Assembly (NCBI GenBank): GCA_013202595.1
Contig: JABMPV010000480.1
Coordinates: 1 to 5,504 of the forward strand
From: a bacterium
GTDB taxonomy: Bacteria > Actinomycetota > Acidimicrobiia > Spongiisociales > UBA11373
DNA length: 5,504 bases
Direction: 5' to 3'
Below are positions 1 through 3,759 of this stretch, piece after piece; position 1 is the stretch's first letter; each line of letters begins with the position of its first letter. Below the pieces are notes generated by a model that searched no databases, was not told where the DNA came from, and saw nothing but the letters and a program-made list of their open reading frames with translations. Made by a program: the position numbers and the translations under genes.

Positions 1-52
1 CCCTGATGGTCGGTCTTCCCACGACGAGCAATGTACGGCCTCAGCGGTGCCT

Positions 53-82
53 CTGCCACCCGCCAGGCGAGACCGCTACGCT
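53..82 (+). promoter_or_regulatory. Probable leaderless promoter of the SRPBCC gene
   Basis: A TAnnnT-type -10 box, TACGCT (77-82), lies 7 nt before the ATG at 90, so transcription would begin at or next to the A of the start codon. CTGCCA (53-58) is a 4-of-6 match to TTGACA with an 18-nt spacer. No Shine-Dalgarno sequence precedes this ATG, which fits leaderless translation, common in actinobacteria. The -10 spacing is seen directly; promoter activity is inferred. Confidence 0.45.
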
Positions 83-89
83 CGCCGGA

Positions 90-530
90 ATGCCCGGAGA
101 CACCTTCAGCCACACGGCCGCCGTCAATGCCGATATTCCAGACATCTGGTCGGCGCTGCAGACCGCAGACACGTGGGCCCACATCGGCCCCGTCACCAAG
201 GTTTGGGATGAGCGGCACGATGATGACGGCAATCTCGCCGGGTACCGCTGGAGTGCCGACGCCGCCGGTCGGCAGTGGGAAGGCACCGCCCGCACCGAGG
301 AACTGCTCGTCGGGGAGCGGATGTCGCTGACGCTCAAGTCTCCAGAGTTGCGGGGAACGCTGACAACCGACCTCGAGACGACCGAAGACGGCATCACCCA
401 ACTGACAGTCACCCTCGAGGCGAGGGCCGTCGGCATGCTCGCTACGTTGTTCTGGGGCGTCGTCAAACAGGCCATCGGCAGCGGCCTCCCCCACCAGGTC
501 GACGAGTTCGCCGCCCGATTCTCCGGATAG
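90..530 (+). CDS. SRPBCC (START/polyketide cyclase-like) family protein
   Basis: The 146-residue product looks like a small SRPBCC-superfamily protein, a helix-grip fold with a deep cavity for hydrophobic ligands; the ligand cannot be told from sequence. The N-terminus (FSHTAAVNADIPDIWSAL, then a TWAHIGPV segment) matches the usual first strand and the helix that carries the substrate 'lid' region. Middle strands follow (YRWSADAAGRQWEGTARTEE, then MSLTLKSPELRGTLTTDLE). A long C-terminal helix ends in VDEFAARFSG. Length is typical for single-domain members. The frame is open back to an ATG at 6, but the first 28 codons encode Pro/Cys-rich sequence unlike the fold, and the ATG at 90 sits 7 nt after a good -10 box, so 90 is preferred. 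There is no signal peptide or membrane span, so it is probably cytosolic. It stands alone, transcribed away from the left window edge, with no visible partner gene. Family call is firm; function is unknown. Confidence 0.8.
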   Translation: MPGDTFSHTAAVNADIPDIWSALQTADTWAHIGPVTKVWDERHDDDGNLAGYRWSADAAGRQWEGTARTEELLVGERMSLTLKSPELRGTLTTDLETTEDGITQLTVTLEARAVGMLATLFWGVVKQAIGSGLPHQVDEFAARFSG

Positions 531-734
531 AGCGTGCGGGGTCAGTCACCCCAAACAGATCGCGAATGGCGACCTTGCCCATGGCTCATGGGAGGCGTGT
601 TCCCATCTTGCTGTTGCCCCGCGGAGTGCGGTAGGGGAGCCAGCCCGGGCAGTGGGTCGAGCAATCGCGTGACACTGCGCGGCCCCAGGGCCTGATTCTC
701 CACGAAGGGTCTGATCTATCCGCCGTCGGCTCCC
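531..734. other. Non-coding spacer between SRPBCC gene and mobile island
   Basis: I see no convincing gene in these 204 bases; the open frames crossing them are compositional. Besides the hairpin at 538-552 there is a perfect 6-bp inverted repeat, CCCATG (578-583) / CATGGG (587-592), with a 3-nt loop, and CCGC (619-622) / GCGG (628-631) flanked by CCCC and GGGG. This stretch is the chromosomal flank into which the IS3-type relic was joined at 735. Confidence 0.5.
538..552 (+). terminator. Weak hairpin after the SRPBCC gene
   Basis: GGGGT (538-542) pairs with ACCCC (548-552) around a CAGTC loop, starting 8 nt after the TAG stop. There is no T-run, only CAAACA, so this is at most a factor-assisted or weak terminator. 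Confidence 0.35.
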
Positions 735-744
735 TGAACCGCCT
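735..744. repeat. Left half of the split IS3 terminal repeat, ending in the CT core
   Basis: TGAACCGCCT (735-744) is the outer part of an IS3-type terminal repeat; its inner part, GGGTTTGATGGAGACC, resumes at 2107-2122 beyond the IS110 element. CT occurs at both joints (743-744 and 2105-2106), consistent with the two-base core of IS110-type recombination. Rejoined, the repeat is one base shorter before GGG than its partner at 2497-2522, but otherwise aligns well with it. Confidence 0.65.
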
Positions 745-776
745 GTAAGTGTTCGTGGTGGCTGGCCTGGGGCTGG

Positions 777-965
777 CTGGCAGGATGGTGCCGGTTCTTC
801 TGGCCTGACGTGACTCGTGAATCGCCTGGCCCCTTCGCGGGGTGCCTTGCCCGGGATCTGTCCGTCGGGTCGGGAGGGCCGGCGCCGTCCCGGCCCACCA
901 CGATGGCTTGATCAGAAGCTTGTCCAACCCGCTGGGTTGTGACCCCTTACAGGCATGTCTCGTAG
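777..965 (+). ncRNA. Candidate IS110 bridge RNA
   Basis: This lies in the non-coding left end and folds by eye as follows. A 5' hairpin pairs CTGGCA (777-782) with TGCCGG (789-794). The target-binding loop is closed by CCTGACG (804-810) with CGTCGGG (863-869). Its 5' side carries TGAATCGCCT (818-827, left target guide), then a hairpin CCCC (830-833) / GGGG (839-842), then GCCCGG (849-854, right target guide). A linker hairpin pairs GGGCCG (876-881) with CGGCCC (891-896). The donor-binding loop is closed by 900-910 with 954-963 (one bulge, one mismatch). It holds AGAAGC (914-919), a hairpin CAACCC (925-930) / GGGTTG (934-939), and CTTACAG (946-952, right donor guide). The left target guide, right target guide and right donor guide pair in register with a CT core at 743-744 / 2105-2106; the left donor guide is only partly matched. 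Transcript ends are estimates. Confidence 0.72.
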
Positions 966-1009
966 TGACTTCTCCCGGGCCGACGCCGGCCACGACGTCC
1001 GCTCGCTAC

Positions 1010-1015
1010 AAGGAG
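1010..1015 (+). promoter_or_regulatory. Ribosome binding site deciding the TTG start
   Basis: AAGGAG (1010-1015) lies 8 nt before an in-frame TTG at 1024. No comparable site precedes the ATG at 955, which also falls inside the closing stem of the proposed donor-binding loop. The TTG at 1024 is therefore the better start. Confidence 0.75.
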
Positions 1016-1023
1016 ACATCGCA

Positions 1024-2088
1024 TTGTCCATCGTTGCAGATAACTATCGATTCGTTGTCGGCGTCGACACGCACGCCGCGACCCACACCTACGCCCTGCT
1101 CGAATCGCCATCGGGCAAGGAGCTGGGAACGGAGACGTTCCCGACCACAACTGCTGGTCTGAACCGGGCTGTCGCCTGGCTCGGGCGCCGCACCGGCGGT
1201 GACATCGACGGGGTGCTCATCTCTGCCGAGGGCACCGGCTCCTACGGAGCCGTGATGGCCGACCTCCTGTCCGAGACCGGATACCGGGTCGTCGAGGCCC
1301 CGGCCCCATCAGTCAAACGGCTGCGCGGCACCGGCAAAACCGACACCCTGGACGCGATCGTCGCAGCCCGGTCGACCCTGGTGATGGACGTCCAGCGCCT
1401 CCGAGACCGACGCGCTGGCGAGCTCCAGGCCGCCTTGAAGGTCCTGACTGTCGCCCGAGAGCAGATGAACGCCGACCGGTTGAGGTCGATCAACGCGCTG
1501 ACCGCGTTGTTGCGCACCCACGACTTGGGCCTCGATGCCCGCAGGGCACTCACGCTGACACAAATCAGGTCCGTCGCTGCGTGGCGTCGACGCGAAGAAC
1601 CCCTCAGTCTGTTCGTCGCCAGAGCCGACGCCGTCCGTCACGCCAAGCGAGTGATCCACCTCGACGCCGACCTAAAAAGCAACCGCGAGCAGGTCACGAA
1701 GCTGGTCAGAGACCATGCTCCGGTGCTGCTGGACATGACCGGCGTCGGCGCCGTCACCGCCGCGGTCATCATAACGGTCTGGTCCCACCCAGGCCGCGTC
1801 CGCTCTCAGGCCGCGCTGGCCCAGATCGCTGGCACCTGCCCGATCCCGGCATCATCAGGCAACACCACCCGGCACCGCCTGAACCGCGGCGGCGACCGGC
1901 AACTGAACCGGGCCATCAACACCATCGCGCTCACCCGAATGCGCATGGACCCCGCCACCCGTGCCTACGTCCAGCGCCGCACCGCCGAAGGGCGAACCAA
2001 GCGGGAGATCACCCGATGCCTGAAACGTTACGTCACCCGGCAGATACACCGGACGCTCACAGCCAACCCGCCGCTGCTGATCGCTTGA
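1024..2088 (+). CDS. IS110-family transposase (DEDD/serine bridge recombinase)
   Basis: The 354-residue protein (TTG start) has the two IS110 domains. The N-terminal RuvC-like DEDD domain shows GVDTH (D15), AEGTGSYG (E69) and GKTDTLDA (D107 and D110), the expected acidic residues. A helical linker (about 120-235) is followed by the C-terminal Transposase_20 domain: a DMTGVGAVTAAVI segment near 238, AQIAGTCPIPASSGN with the likely nucleophile serine about S278, then RLNRGGDRQLNRAI. In studied relatives such as IS621 the two domains form a composite active site. The enzyme there uses a bridge RNA to pair target and donor and exchanges strands at a two-base core. The frame is uninterrupted and all key residues are present, so it looks functional. 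The stop codon overlaps a TTGACA box (2085-2090). Starting at ATG 955 would add 23 residues that do not resemble the family and would overlap the proposed RNA. Confidence 0.92.
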   Translation: MSIVADNYRFVVGVDTHAATHTYALLESPSGKELGTETFPTTTAGLNRAVAWLGRRTGGDIDGVLISAEGTGSYGAVMADLLSETGYRVVEAPAPSVKRLRGTGKTDTLDAIVAARSTLVMDVQRLRDRRAGELQAALKVLTVAREQMNADRLRSINALTALLRTHDLGLDARRALTLTQIRSVAAWRRREEPLSLFVARADAVRHAKRVIHLDADLKSNREQVTKLVRDHAPVLLDMTGVGAVTAAVIITVWSHPGRVRSQAALAQIAGTCPIPASSGNTTRHRLNRGGDRQLNRAINTIALTRMRMDPATRAYVQRRTAEGRTKREITRCLKRYVTRQIHRTLTANPPLLIA

Positions 2089-2090
2089 CA
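2085..2090 (+). promoter_or_regulatory. Outward -35 box (TTGACA) at the IS110 right end
   Basis: A perfect TTGACA overlaps the transposase stop and points out of the right end. In a circular intermediate the right end joins the left end through CT. A 17-nt spacer (2091-2104, CT, G745) then leads to TAAGTG (746-751), and an 18-nt spacer leads to AAGTGT; either is a weak -10. In IS621 the joined ends are known to create the bridge-RNA promoter. The -35 is seen; the junction promoter is inferred. Confidence 0.5.
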
Positions 2091-2137
2091 AACATAGAAG
2101 CATCCTGGGTTTGATGGAGACCGTTTCGTTTGGTTTC

Positions 2138-2344
2138 CTATCTGCCCGTGGGGGCGAGTTGAGCGTAGTTGGCCTCCTCATATTCGGCGGGTGGGATATC
2201 TCCGCAGTAGCCGTGTAGACGTTCGGTGTTCCACCAGTGCACCCATCCCAGGGTGGCCAGCTCGAGCTGATCGATCGTCTTCCACGGGCCTTGGTCGGGG
2301 CCTCGGATCAGTTCAGTCTTGTAGAGACCGTTGACGGTCTCGAA
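2138..2344 (-). pseudogene. IS3-family transposase, C-terminal fragment (first relic)
   Basis: Reading leftward from 2344, about 68 codons encode the C-terminal part of an IS3-type DDE transposase. ETVNGLYKTELI carries what should be the third catalytic residue (the glutamate of the DDE triad, codon 2339-2341). GPWKTIDQLELATLGWVHWW, NTERLHGYCGDIPPAEYEEA and NYAQLAPTGR follow, with a TAG stop at 2138. Family resemblance starts exactly at this glutamate; upstream sequence on the same strand (2345-2443) is unrelated, so the first two catalytic residues are gone. The stop is followed 15 nt later by the remaining terminal repeat (2122-2107). The frame is intact within the fragment, but it cannot encode an active enzyme. 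Confidence 0.8.
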
Positions 2345-2348
2345 CCTC

Positions 2349-2495
2349 GGACCCTGGGGCGGCGTCGAGGACCTCGAGCTCGAGACCCTGCTCTGGGTCG
2401 ACTGGTGGAACCACCGGCGGCTCATGGCCACCACCACCCCCACCGAACAGGAGGAGACCTACTACCTTCAGAACACCCCAGTACTCAAGACATAG
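2349..2495 (+). pseudogene. IS3-family transposase, C-terminal fragment (second relic)
   Basis: Codons from 2349 read GPWGGVEDLELETLLWVDWW, then NHRRLMATTTPTEQEETYYL and QNTPVLKT, ending at TAG 2493-2495. Across the GPW...RL block it matches the fragment on the opposite strand at 15 of 25 residues, so it comes from a different but related IS3-family element. The usual HxxxGxIPPAE stretch after RRL is replaced by a shorter degenerate segment. All three catalytic residues are missing. The terminal repeat begins right after the stop. Confidence 0.75.
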
Positions 2496-2496
2496 A

Positions 2497-2522
2497 GCCT
2501 CTACCAGACCCGGGGAGGTTCA
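2497..2522. repeat. Right terminal inverted repeat of the IS3 relic
   Basis: On the minus strand, read from 2522, it begins TGAACCTCCCCGGGTCTGG. The inner 20 bases, starting at CCCGGGT, match the left repeat (2105-2124) at 14 positions, and the outer TGAACC equals 735-740. It immediately follows the second relic's stop codon, the normal arrangement at the 3' end of an IS3-family transposase. Confidence 0.7.
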
Positions 2523-2546
2523 GAGATCGGTCCGTTACTCATATAG

Positions 2547-2579
2547 CCGTGTGACCCCTGGCCTGCCGGGGTCACACGG
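2547..2579 (-). terminator. Strong hairpin terminator downstream of the PKD protein gene
   Basis: CCGTGTGACCCC (2547-2558) and GGGGTCACACGG (2568-2579) form a perfect 12-bp stem with a 9-nt loop. It begins 16 nt after the minus-strand stop at 2596. There is no clear T-run after it on the minus strand (CTATATGAG). It also separates that gene from the mobile island, so it may block transcription from both sides. Confidence 0.7.
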
Positions 2580-2595
2580 TGCACAAACGGTGGGC

Positions 2596-3759
2596 TCAGG
2601 AGGGCTGTGGCCCCGATGCGCCCCCGCTCTCGTTGCGGGTGTCGTACTGGTTGGGGATGGACTGCGATGCGTACAGCCAGGTGGCCGGATCGAGGGTGAG
2701 CGTCGCTCCGTCGTCGATGTGCACTCCCCTGCCGTACAGCGCTCCGACGAGCGTCGCCTTCCTCCCGAGCCGCGCATCTCCGTCGTCGGCCACGAAGGTG
2801 CCCACATACGTGCCGTTCTCTCCCAGATCGACCTTCGACTCGGCGACGAGGACGAGCACGTCGTCGGGGGACCCCGAACCGACAATGCGCATCTCGACGC
2901 CCTTGCCGAGGTCGACGTCACGCTCGACCTGGAAGACGATGGTCTCACCGGCCGCCAGGTGGATCTCGATCACGGTGTTCGCATCGGCCCGCAGCGATCG
3001 GAACCGGTAGATCCCGCCGCTCACCACCAGGGTGCCGCCGTCCACACGGACGTCGCCGTAGATATCGGGCTGCAGGACCGTCGTGCCGGTGGTCTTCAGA
3101 TCGAGTTCACCGCCGGCGAACTCGATATCCGCCCAGCGCACACCCGGGTAGGCGGCAGCGCCATCACCGACGATCACTGTTCCGGCGATCGTGCCGTCCA
3201 CCTTCGCCTTGCGAGCTGCGTCGAGGTCGCCCCCGATCGTCGCATCGGCGTGGATGTCGGCGTCGCGCCCTGCGATCACGTCTCCGGTCACGCTCGCTCC
3301 GCCGTGCAGGTCGACGTCGTCTTCGAGGCTGACGACATCACCCGACACCGACGAATCGTCCTGGAGGCGCACATGGTTGTTGCCCCCGACCGAGCCGGCG
3401 ATTGCTGCGCCCTTGTCGATATGGGTGTGGCCGTAATCGGCGAAGGTGGCGAACCAGGTGAATCCGGGGACCACCGTCACGACGAACGTGTCGAGCTGGC
3501 AGGCGGGTTCGGTTCCGCTGAAGACGCAGACGCTGACCACGTACTCACCGGGCTCCACGTACACGTGGCTCCCATCGATTTGGCCGTCGGGCTCGTTGTA
3601 GGCGAGCTCGAGCGGGGTGACCGTCACGAGGTCGGGCGTCGTGCCGTCGCCCCAGTCGATCGTGGCCGAGTGATCGACCGGTTCATCACGGTTCCAGAAC
3701 ACGGCTGGATCGAGATCGATCGGCGTGTCCTCGAACACGAACTGGTCGAGTCCGGCGTC
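2596..3759 (-). repeat. Second copy of the 385-residue module, with C-terminal tail
   Basis: This starts at DAGLDQFVFED (read from 3759), exactly 1155 bp from the matching codons of the first copy. Landmarks recur in the same order: IDWGDGTT, GSVGGNNHVRL, GDVVSLEDDVDL, WADIEF, LDLKTTGTTVL, YGDV, GIYRF, DVLVLVAESKVDLG, YVGTFVADD, LVGALYGRGV. It ends in a short polar tail. Confidence 0.8.

Larger units (their letters stand above)
745..2106 (+). mobile_element. IS110-family insertion sequence, apparently complete
   Basis: Ends were placed from the split IS3 repeat: left target TGAACCGC-CT stops at 744 and right target CT-GGGTTTGATGG starts at 2105, giving about 1362 bp, usual for the family. 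The element has no terminal inverted repeats, as expected for the IS110 (not IS1111) group. A long non-coding left end (745-1023, 279 nt) precedes the transposase, while only 16 nt lie between the transposase stop (2088) and the right CT core. In IS110-group elements the left non-coding end encodes the bridge RNA that specifies target and donor sites. The transposase frame is intact and the guide segments still match the DNA, so the element may be active and the insertion fairly recent. The exact edge could shift by one or two bases. Confidence 0.85.
735..2522. mobile_element. IS3-family relic with outward-facing tails, split by an IS110 element
   Basis: The relic consists of 735-744 plus 2107-2522. 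It begins TGAACC (735) and ends GGTTCA (2522), the terminal bases common in IS3-family inverted repeats. Inside are two transposase 3' ends on opposite strands (2138-2344 minus, 2349-2495 plus), back to back, each followed by its own terminal repeat at the outer edge. No intact transposase remains, so it cannot move by itself, although both ends could in principle be recognised by a related enzyme. Bases just outside differ (CCC at 732-734, GAG at 2523-2525), so there is no target duplication. That fits an origin by fusion of two elements rather than one insertion. The IS110 element lies inside the left terminal repeat. Confidence 0.7.

Noticed and set aside
955..957. ATG as start of the IS110 transposase
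   Set aside because: It has no ribosome binding site, adds 23 residues unlike the family and lies in the proposed RNA stem. TTG 1024 has AAGGAG 8 nt upstream.
586..993. Minus-strand 135-codon frame across the IS110 left end
   Set aside because: It spans the element boundary at 745 and the bridge-RNA region, and its Arg/Pro/Thr-rich product matches nothing I recognise. It looks like a GC-rich shadow.
2138..2495. The two IS3 tails as a simple inverted duplication of one gene
   Set aside because: Only 15 of 25 residues agree in the shared block and the C-terminal ends differ in length and sequence, so they come from two elements.
732..2525. Target-site duplication around the IS3 relic
   Set aside because: Flanks are CCC (732-734) and GAG (2523-2525), which do not match. 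This fits a fused relic instead of one clean insertion.
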